A DNA stretch of 64,000 bases from the NCBI RefSeq assembly GCF_000739575.1, contig NZ_BBJO01000003.1, positions 124,001 to 188,000 of the forward strand, read 5' to 3'. Source of the stretch: Halobellus rufus (lineage in GTDB: Archaea; Halobacteriota; Halobacteria; Halobacteriales; Haloferacaceae). Both the position numbers and the translations under genes were made by a program. Each line of letters opens with the position of its first letter. Position 1 is the stretch's first letter. The notes below the pieces were generated by a model, which was given only the letters and a program-made list of their open reading frames with translations, was not told the DNA's origin and made no database searches. Below, piece by piece: positions 53,309 through 62,175 of this stretch.

Positions 53309-53470
53309 AGGTTCATTCCGTGACTCCCGCGTTGAGCTTATAAATCTGTCCGGCGAATCGCCCGTTTTGATAACTGGCGCGTGCGGCGACGACCGCTCGG
53401 AGTGGCCGCCAGCGAAGCGTGCCGCCCGTAGTCGCAGGTTACTTACCGGCTGGAGCGGCTAGTACGGGTA

Positions 53471-54721
53471 ATGAGTACCGACGCCGACGAGGTGAACGAG
53501 GACCGTCGGAAGTACGAGTTCCGGAAGGTCATCGAGGAGCTCAAGGAGTACGAGGGTTCCGGCACGCAGCTCGTCACGATCTACATCCCCCCGGACAAGC
53601 AGATCTCCGACGTCGTGGCCCACGTCACCCAGGAGCACTCGGAGGCGTCCAACATCAAGTCCAAGCAGACCCGGACGAACGTGCAGGACGCGCTGACGTC
53701 GATCAAGGACCGGCTCCGCTACTACGACACGTTCCCGCCGGACAACGGCATCGTGCTCTTCTCGGGCGCGGTCAACTCCGGCGGCGGCCAGACCGAGATG
53801 GTCACGCGCGCACTGGAGAGCCCGCCGGAGCCGATCCAGTCGTTCCGCTACCACTGCGACTCGGACTTCCTCACCGAGCCCTTGGAGGACATGCTGACGG
53901 ACAAGGGGCTGTTCGGCCTCATCGTCCTCGACCGCCGCGAGGCGAACGTCGGCTGGCTGAAGGGCAAGCGCGTCGAGCCCGTCAAGTCCGCCTCGTCGCT
54001 GGTCCCCGGCAAGCAGCGGAAGGGTGGCCAGTCCGCCCAGCGGTTCGCCCGCCTCCGACTCGAAGCGATCGACAACTTCTATCAGGAGGTCGCCGGGATG
54101 GCCGACGACCTGTTCGTCCCGAAGCGCCACGAGATGGACGGCATCCTCGTGGGCGGCCCCTCGCCGACGAAAGACGAGTTCCTCGACGGCGACTACCTCC
54201 ACCACGAGCTTCAGGACCTCGTCGTCGGGAAGTTCGACGTCTCCTACACCGACGAGTCCGGCTTGCACGACCTCGTCGACGCCGCGCAGGAGGTCCTCGC
54301 CGACCAGGAGGTGATGAAGGACAAATCCGAGATGGAGGAGTTCTTCAAGAAACTGCACACCGGCGAGGAGGCGACCTACGGGTTCGGCCCGACGCGGCAG
54401 AACCTGATGATGGGGTCGGTCGACCGACTGCTGCTCTCGGAGGACCTCCGCTCGGACGTCGTGATCTACGAGTGTCCGAACGGCCACGAGGAGTACGAGG
54501 TCGTCGACCGCCGGCACGGCGATCCCGGACACACCTGCACCGAGTGCGGCGAGGAGGCCGAGAAGGTCGACCGCGAGGACGTGATCGAGTACCTGATGGG
54601 AATCGCCGAACAGCGCGGCACGGAGACGAAGTTCATCTCGACGGACTTCGAGAAGGGCGAACAGCTCTACGACGCCTTCGGCGGGATCGCCGGGATCCTG
54701 CGGTACTCGACGGGCGTCTAG
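53471..54721 (+). CDS. prf1: Peptide chain release factor 1 (aRF1)
   Basis: The 416-residue factor terminates translation at all three stop codons. The N-domain has NIKSKQTR (residues ~60-67; NIKS contacts the stop codon), the M-domain has the GGQ tripeptide in KGGQSAQRF near 185, and the C-domain carries a zinc-ribbon insertion (CPNGHEEYEVVDRRHGDPGH then CTECG). Length is normal. A repeat family member begins directly after its stop. Confidence 0.95.
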   Translation: MSTDADEVNEDRRKYEFRKVIEELKEYEGSGTQLVTIYIPPDKQISDVVAHVTQEHSEASNIKSKQTRTNVQDALTSIKDRLRYYDTFPPDNGIVLFSGAVNSGGGQTEMVTRALESPPEPIQSFRYHCDSDFLTEPLEDMLTDKGLFGLIVLDRREANVGWLKGKRVEPVKSASSLVPGKQRKGGQSAQRFARLRLEAIDNFYQEVAGMADDLFVPKRHEMDGILVGGPSPTKDEFLDGDYLHHELQDLVVGKFDVSYTDESGLHDLVDAAQEVLADQEVMKDKSEMEEFFKKLHTGEEATYGFGPTRQNLMMGSVDRLLLSEDLRSDVVIYECPNGHEEYEVVDRRHGDPGHTCTECGEEAEKVDREDVIEYLMGIAEQRGTETKFISTDFEKGEQLYDAFGGIAGILRYSTGV

Positions 54722-54787
54722 AACGCACCGTTTACTGCGCTCGCCTTCGGCTCGCTGGTAAAATCTGCACCAAAAGCCTGCGAGCCC
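54722..54787 (+). repeat. Intergenic palindromic repeat, copy D (diverged)
   Basis: Directly follows the prf1 stop: AACGCACCGTTTACTGCGCTCG, hairpin around CCTTCGG, then GGTAAAATCTGCACCAAAAGCC. It matches the family consensus (CACC, TTT, GC-rich loop, AAAATCTG-ACCAAAA) with changes in the CTGGACC box. Confidence 0.65.
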
Positions 54788-55229
54788 CCCCTTCGGTCGG
54801 CTCTGGGCCTCGCCTTCGGCGAGTGAACCGGCGTCTTTGCGAGCGGTAGCGAGCAAAGGCTCGGGGGACGACTGAGGGGAGTCACCCGGCGACCTTCCGG
54901 GCTCTTCGAGCCACTCGGTCGCCGGAGAACAGCTCCGACGATTGCCCGATAGCTCTCGCCGTCCTGAGTGGTTCCTCAAACGTAATTCCAAGGTCATTCG
55001 GGACGGAATAGCTGCATAACTGGGCGTGCGGATTGAGCATCCGCGAGCGGAGCGAGCGGTTCACCGACGGAGCCGCCGGAGGCGGCGGAGTCGGACGCTT
55101 TTTGGTCCAGCTTTTTGCAACGAGCGGTGCGCCGGAAGCGCACCCGAGTCAGCAAAAAGGTGGCTGTCTTGATCGATTCGGGTTAACTATCACTAAAACA
55201 CACTGTTCGCTTTACACACTTCCAGCTGA
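54788..55229. other. Gene-free stretch with hairpins between prf1 and the next gene
   Basis: No convincing gene is visible. GC-rich hairpins (for example GCCTCGCC-TTC-GGCGAG near 54808-54823 and CTTTGC...GCAAAG at 54835-54858), a stretch of lower GC at 54940-55030 and repeat copy E (55094-55164) lie here. A 60-codon open frame on the minus strand (54882-55064) has no recognisable similarity and is doubtful. The lower-GC part may be a decayed insertion. Confidence 0.5.
55094..55164 (-). repeat. Intergenic palindromic repeat, copy E
   Basis: Minus-strand reading: GCCACCTTTTTGCTGACTC, hairpin GGTGCGC-TTCC-GGCGCACC, GTTGCAAAAAGCTGGACCAA... The outer TTTTTGC/GCAAAAA stem is perfect. It lies 66 bp 3' of the minus-strand gene at 55230-55634, in sense orientation. 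Confidence 0.85.
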
Positions 55230-55634
55230 TCAGTAGTCGAGCAGCGATTCGAGCTGTCGCTTTCGACGCGCGAGGTCGACGTGGGCGTCGACCGCGTCGT
55301 CGGCCGCGAGCCGATCGATCGCGAGGAAGACGTCCGTCCCGGCCGACTCCGCGGATTCGAGCAGCGACTGGATCGCCGCGCGGTTCAGCGCGAGCGAATC
55401 GAGCTTTCCGAGCAGCAGGAGGAGCGCGACGCCGCCATCGCCGTCGGGAACCGCCGGCGGGAGCGACGCCGTCGACGGTTCCGCCGGAGCGGCAGCCGAA
55501 TCGAGCGCGAGGACCCGCAGACAGCGCGGGCAACTCCCGACGGCGGCAGCGTTCTCGGGGGCGTGCGCTCGGAGTTTCTCGGGGACGGAGACGGCGACCA
55601 GCGGCACTTCGCAGTGCGGGCAGTGCGTCTGCAT
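55230..55634 (-). CDS. Zinc-ribbon haloarchaeal hypothetical protein
   Basis: The 134-residue protein starts with a Cys-rich ribbon (CPHCEVP at 5-11 and CPRCLRV at ~35-41), C-x2-C...C-x2-C. It continues with an Ala/Pro linker and a helical segment ending in R-R-K-R-Q-L-E-S-L-L-D-Y. It looks like a small nucleic-acid or protein-binding zinc protein (DUF6276-like). It is divergent from the protease gene 106 bp away. Confidence 0.7.
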   Translation of the reverse strand: MQTHCPHCEVPLVAVSVPEKLRAHAPENAAAVGSCPRCLRVLALDSAAAPAEPSTASLPPAVPDGDGGVALLLLLGKLDSLALNRAAIQSLLESAESAGTDVFLAIDRLAADDAVDAHVDLARRKRQLESLLDY

Positions 55635-55740
55635 ACGCGGCGATACGCCGACGGCCCCCAAAGGCGTCCCGGGACGGGAGATCCCCTCGCTGCTCGTATC
55701 GGTACCCCTATTCGCGCCGAAACCGTAGCGCCGCCCAGCA

Positions 55741-56487
55741 ATGGCATCCGACGCCCGTTCCTCGTCGATCGCCGACCCGCGGACGCACCTCCGCGCGCTC
55801 GGCGGCACGTTCGTCGTCGTCGCGCTCGTCGTCCTCCTCGCGTCGATCGCCGTCTCGCTCGGCTACCCGCTGTTGGACGCCGCGGGGATCGCCCGCGAGA
55901 GCGCGCTCGGCCTCGCGCTCCGGAGCGCCTTCCAGTTCGTCGGCTTCGGTGTCGCCGGCGTCGGTTACCTCGCCGTCACCGACCAGTTGGACCTCGTCCC
56001 GGTTCGCCGCCCGACCCGCGGCGATCTGAAGTGGCTGGCGATCGGATTCGCTGCACTGCTCGCGCTGTACGTCGGTTCGTCGGCGATCCTCAGCGCGCTG
56101 GGTCGGGAAGGAGCGGACAGCGTGATCGCCCAGCAGGGCAGCGGCCAGCCGGTCTACTTCCTGTATCTGATCCCGGTGACGATCCTCCTCGTCGGGCCGG
56201 CAGAAGAGCTGATCTTCCGCGGGATCGTCCAAGGGCTGTTCCGCCGCGCCTACGGCACCCGGATCGCCGTCGTCGCCGCGAGCGCGATATTCGCGGCCGT
56301 ACACCTCTCCTCGTACAGCGGCGACGGTCTGTTCGTCACGCTCGGGATGATCCTCGTCCTCGGGGGGACGCTCGGCGTCGTCTACGAGAAGAGCGAGAAC
56401 ATCGTCGTCCCGGCGGTCGTCCACGGCCTGTTCAACACCGCGCAGTTCGTCGTGCTCTACGCCACGACGACCGGGCTGGTCGGCTGA
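55741..56487 (+). CDS. CPBP-family intramembrane metalloprotease
   Basis: The 248-residue protein has about eight helices and the CPBP (Abi/Rce1-like) motifs in order: PAEELIFRGIVQG near 155 (EExxxR), FAAVHLSS near 183 (HxxxS region), and HGLFNTAQF near 227. It is a glutamate/histidine metal protease that cleaves within or next to membranes; the target is unknown, with prenylated or bacteriocin-like peptides in other organisms. Confidence 0.88.
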   Translation: MASDARSSSIADPRTHLRALGGTFVVVALVVLLASIAVSLGYPLLDAAGIARESALGLALRSAFQFVGFGVAGVGYLAVTDQLDLVPVRRPTRGDLKWLAIGFAALLALYVGSSAILSALGREGADSVIAQQGSGQPVYFLYLIPVTILLVGPAEELIFRGIVQGLFRRAYGTRIAVVAASAIFAAVHLSSYSGDGLFVTLGMILVLGGTLGVVYEKSENIVVPAVVHGLFNTAQFVVLYATTTGLVG

Positions 56488-56601
56488 GTCGACGCGTCGT
56501 ACGCCGGGTCGAACGGCTACCGCGCTGTAACAAAACGCTCGGCCGACCGCACGCCTCGTACGGTCGCTGTGTGTCTGTGTGAACTTCCGAACGGCGCGAA
56601 T

Positions 56602-57060
56602 TCAGGCGGGGTTCTTCCGCGCCAGCTCCGTGCCGCAGATCGGGCAGCGATCGCGGTGGTCGTCGAACTCGCGACCGCAGCCCTGACACTGGAACGTCCA
56701 CTCGCGCTTCTCGGAGATGCCCTCCCGGGCGATGATCTTCACGTCGATGTCGACGTGGTCGGCGACGTTCTGCATCGCGTAGTCGTCGGTGACGAGCACC
56801 GCGTCGAGTTCGAAGGCGGCGGCTAGCAGCCGCACGTCGGTCTCCGAGAGCGTCTCCGCGTCGCCGGTCTCGCGTGCGGCGCGCTGGATCTTCTCGACGG
56901 TGCCCGCCGCCGGGATGTGAATGTGCATCCCGGAGCCCTCGTCGGCGTCGTAGCGGTACGACGCCTCGCCCTCCAGTTCCTCGCGGACCATCGGGATCGA
57001 CGCGATGTCGTCTGTAGTGTGGTACTCGTGGATGAACGCCGAAGAATCGAGAATCTGCAT
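56602..57060 (-). CDS. nob1: NOB1 family endoribonuclease
   Basis: The 152-residue protein has a PIN domain (aspartates at ILDSSAFI, residue 5; SETDVRLLAAA near 78; VTDDYAMQN near 95) and a C-terminal zinc ribbon (C-Q-G-C ... C-P-I-C-G). NOB1 trims the 3' end of 16S rRNA. Archaeal proteins of this size are normal. The downstream-facing neighbour is the PRC-barrel gene 15 bp away on the same strand. Confidence 0.92.
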   Translation of the reverse strand: MQILDSSAFIHEYHTTDDIASIPMVREELEGEASYRYDADEGSGMHIHIPAAGTVEKIQRAARETGDAETLSETDVRLLAAAFELDAVLVTDDYAMQNVADHVDIDVKIIAREGISEKREWTFQCQGCGREFDDHRDRCPICGTELARKNPA

Positions 57061-57075
57061 CGGACAGTGCTTAGG

Positions 57076-57330
57076 TTACGGTTGGACGACGATGTAGTCT
57101 CTGACGTCTTGTACGTGCGAGACGGGGATGCGGATGATCTGCTCGTGCTCGTCGGTGTCCGTCTCGAAGCCGTGTTGGTTCGGGTTGGTGTCCTCGTAGG
57201 GAGAGACCAGCAGGTCGCTTATCGCCCCCGTTTTGAGGTTCATTTCGACGTTGTACAGTTCCCCGAGTTGGGCGCCGTTCGATCCCATCACGCCCTTCCC
57301 GGAGAGGTCCTCCGCGAGTTCGTCCGGCAT
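57076..57330 (-). CDS. PRC-barrel domain protein
   Basis: This 84-residue beta-barrel protein shows GKGVMGSNGAQLGELYNVEM near 11-30 and a late IRIPVSHVQDVRDYIVV, as in haloarchaeal PRC-barrel proteins related to RimM and CdpB. Small haloarchaeal PRC proteins include CdpB1/B2, partners of the division ring; this may or may not be one. It is upstream of nob1 by 15 bp, so they share a transcript. Confidence 0.82.
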   Translation of the reverse strand: MPDELAEDLSGKGVMGSNGAQLGELYNVEMNLKTGAISDLLVSPYEDTNPNQHGFETDTDEHEQIIRIPVSHVQDVRDYIVVQP

Positions 57331-57566
57331 ACCCCACGCTACTGCGTCTTGTTACATAAACGCCACGGGCCGACGCATCGAACGTTCGGTTCGGACGAGC
57401 GGCCGGCGACGGCGCGACCGACGCGCTGGAAGCGCTCCGCCCCGGACAGCACTCCCCGAATGGGGTCCGTTCGCGGGGCGACAGCGACCCACGTGATCGG
57501 CGTCGTCCGTGGATGACGATGGACTTAACTACAGTCCAGCAGTGGGTTACGGTAAGGAATTTCTCC

Positions 57567-57574
57567 GGGGTGAT
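57567..57574 (+). promoter_or_regulatory. Strong Shine-Dalgarno site of infB
   Basis: GGGGTGAT, one mismatch from the GGAGGTGAT complement of the haloarchaeal 16S 3' end, lies five bases before the ATG at 57580. Most genes in this window lack such a site, so infB initiates in the classical, leadered way; its TATA-like ACTTAACTA is ~50 bp upstream. Confidence 0.7.
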
Positions 57575-57579
57575 TCTCT

Positions 57580-59394
57580 ATGTCTGACACCGACGCCGAC
57601 GCCGCCTCGACAGCCGAACCGGACGCACTGCGGACGCCGATCGTCGCCGTCCTCGGCCACGTCGACCACGGCAAGACGACGCTGCTCGACACGATCCGCG
57701 GCTCCGCCGTCAGCGAGGGCGAGGCGGGGGCGATCACCCAGCACATCGGCGCGACCGCGGTGCCGCTAGAAACGGTCTCGGAGATGGCCGGCGACCTCGT
57801 CGACCCGACGGACTTCGACCTGCCCGGCCTGCTGTTCATCGACACGCCCGGGCACCACTCCTTCACCACGCTTCGGTCCAGGGGCGGCGCGCTCGCCGAC
57901 ATCGCGGTCGTCGTCGTCGACGTCAACGACGGCTTCCAGCCGCAGACGATCGAGGCGCTCGAAATCCTCCAGCGGACGGGGACCCCGTTCGTCGTCGCCG
58001 CCAACAAGATCGACACGACGCCGGGGTGGAACCCCAACGAGGGGATGCCCATCCAGGCGACCTACGAGGAGCAATCGCAGAGCGCCCGTAACCGGCTGGA
58101 CGAGAACCTCTATCGGATCATCGGCGACCTCTCCGACGAGGGCTTTTCCGCCGATCTGTACTGGCGCGTCCAGAACTTCACGAAGAACGTCGGCGTCGTC
58201 CCGCTGTCTGCGATCACGAGCGAGGGCGTTCCCGACCTGCTGGCCGTGCTGATGGGCCTCTCCCAGCGGTACATGAAAGAGCAGATGGCCGTCAACGTCA
58301 CCGGCCCCGGCGCGGGAACGGTGCTGGAGGTCAAAGACGAGCGCGGCTTCGGCGCGACCGTCGACGTCGTCCTCTACGACGGCAGCGTCCGCGCGGACGA
58401 CAAAATCGTCGTCGGCGGGATCGACGGCCCCATCGTGACGGAGGTGCGGGCGCTCTTGCAACCGCGCCCGAACGCCGAAATCAGGGTCGAGAAACGCTTC
58501 GACAAGGTCGAGGAGGTCCGCGCCGCGGCGGGGATCAAGATCGCCGCCCCCGAACTCGACGACGCGATGGCGGGCGCGCCGATCCGCGTCGTCCGCGACC
58601 GCGATCTGGAAGACGTGATCGAGGAGGTCGAGTCCGAACTCGCCGAGATCCAGGTCACCACCGAGGAGGAGGGCGTCGTCGTCAAGGCCGACACGCTCGG
58701 GAGCCTCGAAGCGATGGCGAACGCGCTGCGGGAGGCCGAGGTCCCGATCCTCCGCGCGGAGGTCGGCGACGTCGCCCCGCGGGACGTCGCCGTCGCCTCG
58801 ACCGCCAACGAGGACAAACACCGCGTGATCTTGGGCTTCAACGTCGACGTGCTGCCGAACGCCGAGCGCGAACTCGACGAGAGCGACGTGAAACTGTTCG
58901 ACGACGACGTCATCTACCAACTGATCGAGGAGTACGAGGGCCACGTCGAGGCGATCGAGCGCGCCCAGCAGGAGACCGTCCTCGACAAGATCGTCCGGCC
59001 GTGTCGCTTCCGCATTCTGGAGGATCACGTCTTCCGGCAGTCGGACCCGGCGGTCGTCGGCGTCGAGGTGCTCTCTGGGACTCTCAAGAACAACCAGAAC
59101 GTCGTGAAGTGGGAGGGCAACGAGACGACGCGCGTGGGACAGCTCTCGGGCATCCAAGAGCAGGGCGAGGACGTCTCGGAGGCCCGCGCCGGAACGCGCG
59201 TCTCCGTCGCCATCGACGGCCCGACCGTGGGTCGCCAGATCGACGAGGGCGACGAACTGTGGATCGATCTGCCCGAGAAACACGCGAAGATCCTCGAACA
59301 GGAGCTGTCGGACGACATCCCCGCCGACGAACTGGAGGCGCTGACGAGCTATCTCGACAAGCACCGCAAGCGCGATCCCTTCTGGGGCAAGTAG
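57580..59394 (+). CDS. infB: Translation initiation factor aIF5B (IF-2)
   Basis: The 604-residue GTPase joins ribosomal subunits. G-domain motifs are GHVDHGKTT at 26-34, DTPGHHSF near 82, NKIDT near 145; then domains II, III and IV with [13 protein letters not shown] near the end. Archaeal aIF5B lacks the long N-terminus of bacterial IF-2, as here. No intein is present, though this gene can host one in other archaea. Confidence 0.95.
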   Translation: MSDTDADAASTAEPDALRTPIVAVLGHVDHGKTTLLDTIRGSAVSEGEAGAITQHIGATAVPLETVSEMAGDLVDPTDFDLPGLLFIDTPGHHSFTTLRSRGGALADIAVVVVDVNDGFQPQTIEALEILQRTGTPFVVAANKIDTTPGWNPNEGMPIQATYEEQSQSARNRLDENLYRIIGDLSDEGFSADLYWRVQNFTKNVGVVPLSAITSEGVPDLLAVLMGLSQRYMKEQMAVNVTGPGAGTVLEVKDERGFGATVDVVLYDGSVRADDKIVVGGIDGPIVTEVRALLQPRPNAEIRVEKRFDKVEEVRAAAGIKIAAPELDDAMAGAPIRVVRDRDLEDVIEEVESELAEIQVTTEEEGVVVKADTLGSLEAMANALREAEVPILRAEVGDVAPRDVAVASTANEDKHRVILGFNVDVLPNAERELDESDVKLFDDDVIYQLIEEYEGHVEAIERAQQETVLDKIVRPCRFRILEDHVFRQSDPAVVGVEVLSGTLKNNQNVVKWEGNETTRVGQLSGIQEQGEDVSEARAGTRVSVAIDGPTVGRQIDEGDELWIDLPEKHAKILEQELSDDIPADELEALTSYLDKHRKRDPFWGK

Positions 59395-59570
59395 CTGGCG
59401 CGTTCTCACGGCCCACCGTTTCGCTAACTGGCCACCAGCGTATGTCGTATTCCGATATTATTTGCGTATTTTCTTCGCATATTCTCCCGCGCTTCGAGCG
59501 AACGCGTACTGGTGTCCGGAGTAAGTTTTACAATCGAAGATAGAGTAGATTACAACGGGGATGAGGACCT

Positions 59571-59810
59571 ATGAGTCGCATAGAACCGATAACTACGGTT
59601 GGATCACAGAGCGTATCGCGCTACGATCTCCTCTTGGCGGCGTTGCCGATCCCGCTGCTTTTGGGAATCGGTAGCGGCGTCCTCACCGACCTACCGCTCG
59701 CGGCGGCCGCGGGTCTCGGCAGCGTCCCGTCCGCGCTGCTGCTCGCATACGGGTTGTTCGTCCACGCGCCGCGTCCCGAACGGATGCGGGAACGCGGGCG
59801 GTCGACCTGA
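59571..59810 (+). CDS. Small two-helix membrane protein
   Basis: It encodes 79 residues with two Leu/Ala-rich hydrophobic helices (~20-40 and 42-65) and a basic tail with R-P-E-R-M-R-E-R-G-R. No family is recognised. A TATA-like TTTTACAA (~40 bp upstream) and a GGGGATGAGG run before the ATG support expression. Confidence 0.6.
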   Translation: MSRIEPITTVGSQSVSRYDLLLAALPIPLLLGIGSGVLTDLPLAAAAGLGSVPSALLLAYGLFVHAPRPERMRERGRST

Positions 59811-59852
59811 TCGGACTTCGAGAACCGGAGACCGAAACTGCTCCTGCAGCGA

Positions 59853-60233
59853 CTATCTCGCAGTCGGCGTGAGTCCGTCGCCGACGGTGTTCATCACCTG
59901 GAGCGCCGCGCTCGCGGCGAGACCGCGGGCGACTTCGTCGCGGTCCTCGTCCGAGAGCCCGGATTCGAGGTCCTCCTCGTCCGGGGTGAAGCCCGCGCTG
60001 ACCGGATGTCCGGCTGGGGGACGGACCGCGACGGTGGCCTGCGGACCGTTCGCGCCGAAGGAGAGTTCCGAGCCGACGGCGTACCCCTCGGGCAGGTACG
60101 TCTCCGTGCGAGAGACGATTCCCGCGACGGCAGTACGGAGTCTACGTACCTGTGCGTCCGAGAGTTCTGCGTCCTCGGGACGGCCCGCGTCTACGACGCC
60201 TGGAGCGCCCGCGTACGGGTTGTTTCCATTCAT
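59853..60233 (-). CDS. Conserved haloarchaeal protein (DUF5811-like)
   Basis: The 126-residue protein has no membrane segment. It starts M-N-G-N-N-P-Y-A-G, contains an acidic helix PEDAELSDAQVRRLRTAVAGI and a beta-rich middle with GANGPQATVAVRPPAGH, and ends in a helix with DRDEVARGLAASAALQVM. It is a haloarchaeal family of unknown role. The start at 60231-60233 fits a TATA-like GTTTTATAC ~35 bp upstream (minus sense). Confidence 0.78.
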   Translation of the reverse strand: MNGNNPYAGAPGVVDAGRPEDAELSDAQVRRLRTAVAGIVSRTETYLPEGYAVGSELSFGANGPQATVAVRPPAGHPVSAGFTPDEEDLESGLSDEDRDEVARGLAASAALQVMNTVGDGLTPTAR

Positions 60234-60339
60234 TTCGTGATGTCCCCGAACGTAGGGGGAGACGGCGTATAAAACCGTCGGCGGCAACGGAAGCGTCACT
60301 GAACCACGAGATCGGCTCGAACGGGCGATTTCGCGACGC

Positions 60340-60810
60340 TCAGAGTATCGGTTCGCTGTCGCCGTAGACGGCCAGCGTCACCGCCGTCGTGTACCCCTCG
60401 CCGTCGGCCTCGGCGGTGGTGACGGTGACCTCCTGCTCGTCGAACGTCCACTCGCGGAGGTCGCGCCCGGCGGCGAGGCCGACTTCGACGCTCCGGCGGA
60501 CGGCCGCGGGGTCTTCACCGGCCGCCTCGTAGAACAGTCCCGGTCCCGGGCCGGTGGTCCACCCGAGGCCCGCGGAGACGGTCCCGACGCCGCCGGTCGT
60601 CGCCCGCGCCTCGACGACCGTCAGGCGGTTGCCGGCCGGGCCGAGGTCGGGCGCGGCGTCGACGGCCTCGACGGTCGCGTCGGCCGGGATCACCGAGGAG
60701 ACGGGGACGAGGTTGTAGTTGTGCACGTTCGCGTCCGCGAGGGCGGCGTCGTAGGAGGCCATCTTGGTCGGCGCGTCGCCCACGCCGCGAACGACTCGAA
60801 TCGTGTTCAT
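60340..60810 (-). CDS. pdaD: Pyruvoyl-dependent arginine decarboxylase
   Basis: The 156-residue pro-enzyme cleaves itself in VPVSSVIP (S38-S39) to give the pyruvoyl cofactor on the alpha chain. It converts arginine to agmatine, which is both a polyamine precursor and the substrate of TiaS encoded at 37.6-38.9 kb. The GPGPGLFYEAAGEDP segment near 87-101 carries the catalytic Glu region. Length is normal. Confidence 0.9.
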   Translation of the reverse strand: MNTIRVVRGVGDAPTKMASYDAALADANVHNYNLVPVSSVIPADATVEAVDAAPDLGPAGNRLTVVEARATTGGVGTVSAGLGWTTGPGPGLFYEAAGEDPAAVRRSVEVGLAAGRDLREWTFDEQEVTVTTAEADGEGYTTAVTLAVYGDSEPIL

Positions 60811-60872
60811 ACCGGAGAACGACCGCCCGGAGAATAAGCGGTTACGGATCGGAGTCGCGGCTCCCGCGAAGT

Positions 60873-62102
60873 TCAGTACTGGTAGGTCGTCGGCCCGGGG
60901 ATCGTCGGCTGCTCGTCCGCGTCTTCGATCTTGTCGTAGGCGTCGTCGAAGTCGCGCCGGTGAATCTCCGTGCGGCCGTCGCGGATGGCGAACATCCCCG
61001 CCTCGGTCGCCAGCGCGGCGATCTCGGCCCCCGAGTAGTCTTCGAGCGCCGCCGCCAACTCCGCGAAGTCGACGTCGTCGTCGACGTTCATCTCGCGCGT
61101 GTGGATCCGGAGGATCTGCTCGCGGCCCTCGCGGCCGGGTTTCGGCACCTCGATGAGGCGGTCGAAGCGGCCGGGGCGGAGGATCGCCTCGTCGAGCATG
61201 TCGAAGCGGTTGGTGGCGGCGATGATGCGGACGTCGCCGCGGTCGTCGAAGCCGTCCATTTCGGACAGCAGCTGCATCATCGTCCGCTGGACCTCCGCGT
61301 CGCCGGAGGTCTTCGAGTCCGTCCGCTTGGAGGCGACAGCGTCGATTTCGTCGATGAAGATGACCGCTGGCTCGCGCTCGGCGGCCAGATCGAAGAGGTC
61401 GCGGACGAGTCGGGAGCCCTCGCCGATGAACTTCCGGACGAGTTCGGAGCCGGCCATCTTGATGAACGTCGCGTCGGTCTCGTTGGCGACGGCCTTCGCG
61501 AGCATCGTCTTCCCCGTGCCGGGCGGGCCGTACAGCAGCACGCCCGAGGGCGGCTGGATCCCCACCTTCTCGAACATCTCGGGGCTGGTGAGCGGGTCTT
61601 CGACGGCCTCGCGAACCTCCCGGACCTGCTCGTCGATGCCGCCGATGTCGTCGTAGGTGATCGACGGCGAGGCGTCGATCTCCATCGCCTGCGCGCGCGA
61701 GTCGGTCTCGTCGTCGAGCAGTTGCTGGATGGCGAAGGAGTCGTTGATCGCGACGCGGTCGCCGGCCTGCAGTTCGCTGTCGAGGTGCGGGGAGGCCTCG
61801 GTGAGCACCTCCTGGTTGTTGCCGTGCTGCTTGATGACGACGCCGTCGTCAGTCAACTCCTCGACAGTCGCGAGGTACAGCGAGGACGTCTTCAGCGTCT
61901 CGTTGCGACGCTTGAGCTGCTCGACTTCCTCGCGCAGTTCCTCCTGGCGGTCGGTCGCGGCGTCGAGTCGCTCGTCGAGTTCGTCATTGACGTTCACGAG
62001 GCGCTCGTAGTGCTGGCGGATCGCCGATAACCGCTCGGCGTCCGACATCTCTGGATCCAAGTCCAGACGCGGACGATCTGGGAGAGAGGGGCTCCGGGAC
62101 AT
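60873..62102 (-). CDS. pan: Proteasome-activating nucleotidase (PAN)
   Basis: The 409-residue AAA+ ATPase unfolds proteins for the 20S proteasome. It has an N-terminal coiled coil (~30-75), an OB domain (~80-135), the AAA core with GPPGTGKT (~190-198), FIDEIDAVASKR near 250, ATNRFDMLDEAILRPGRFDR near 302, and a C-terminal helical lid. The very end reads T-Y-Q-Y rather than a plain hydrophobic-Tyr-X triplet. A TATA-like ATTTACGCC lies ~28 bp upstream. Confidence 0.94.
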   Translation of the reverse strand: MSRSPSLPDRPRLDLDPEMSDAERLSAIRQHYERLVNVNDELDERLDAATDRQEELREEVEQLKRRNETLKTSSLYLATVEELTDDGVVIKQHGNNQEVLTEASPHLDSELQAGDRVAINDSFAIQQLLDDETDSRAQAMEIDASPSITYDDIGGIDEQVREVREAVEDPLTSPEMFEKVGIQPPSGVLLYGPPGTGKTMLAKAVANETDATFIKMAGSELVRKFIGEGSRLVRDLFDLAAEREPAVIFIDEIDAVASKRTDSKTSGDAEVQRTMMQLLSEMDGFDDRGDVRIIAATNRFDMLDEAILRPGRFDRLIEVPKPGREGREQILRIHTREMNVDDDVDFAELAAALEDYSGAEIAALATEAGMFAIRDGRTEIHRRDFDDAYDKIEDADEQPTIPGPTTYQY

Positions 62103-62175
62103 CAGATATCCGGCTTTGGAGTCGGGCGTAAATGTGCCTTTGGGTAGCCCCGTTCGATTGTGGGTGTCGCTGCCG

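Noticed and set aside
54882-55064. 60-codon minus-strand frame after prf1
   Set aside because: No recognisable similarity, no promoter or ribosome site; may be a remnant, so it is mentioned only in the gene-free stretch.
57766-59409. 547-codon open frame antisense to infB
   Set aside because: Antisense shadow of infB; composition typical of a mirrored acidic gene.
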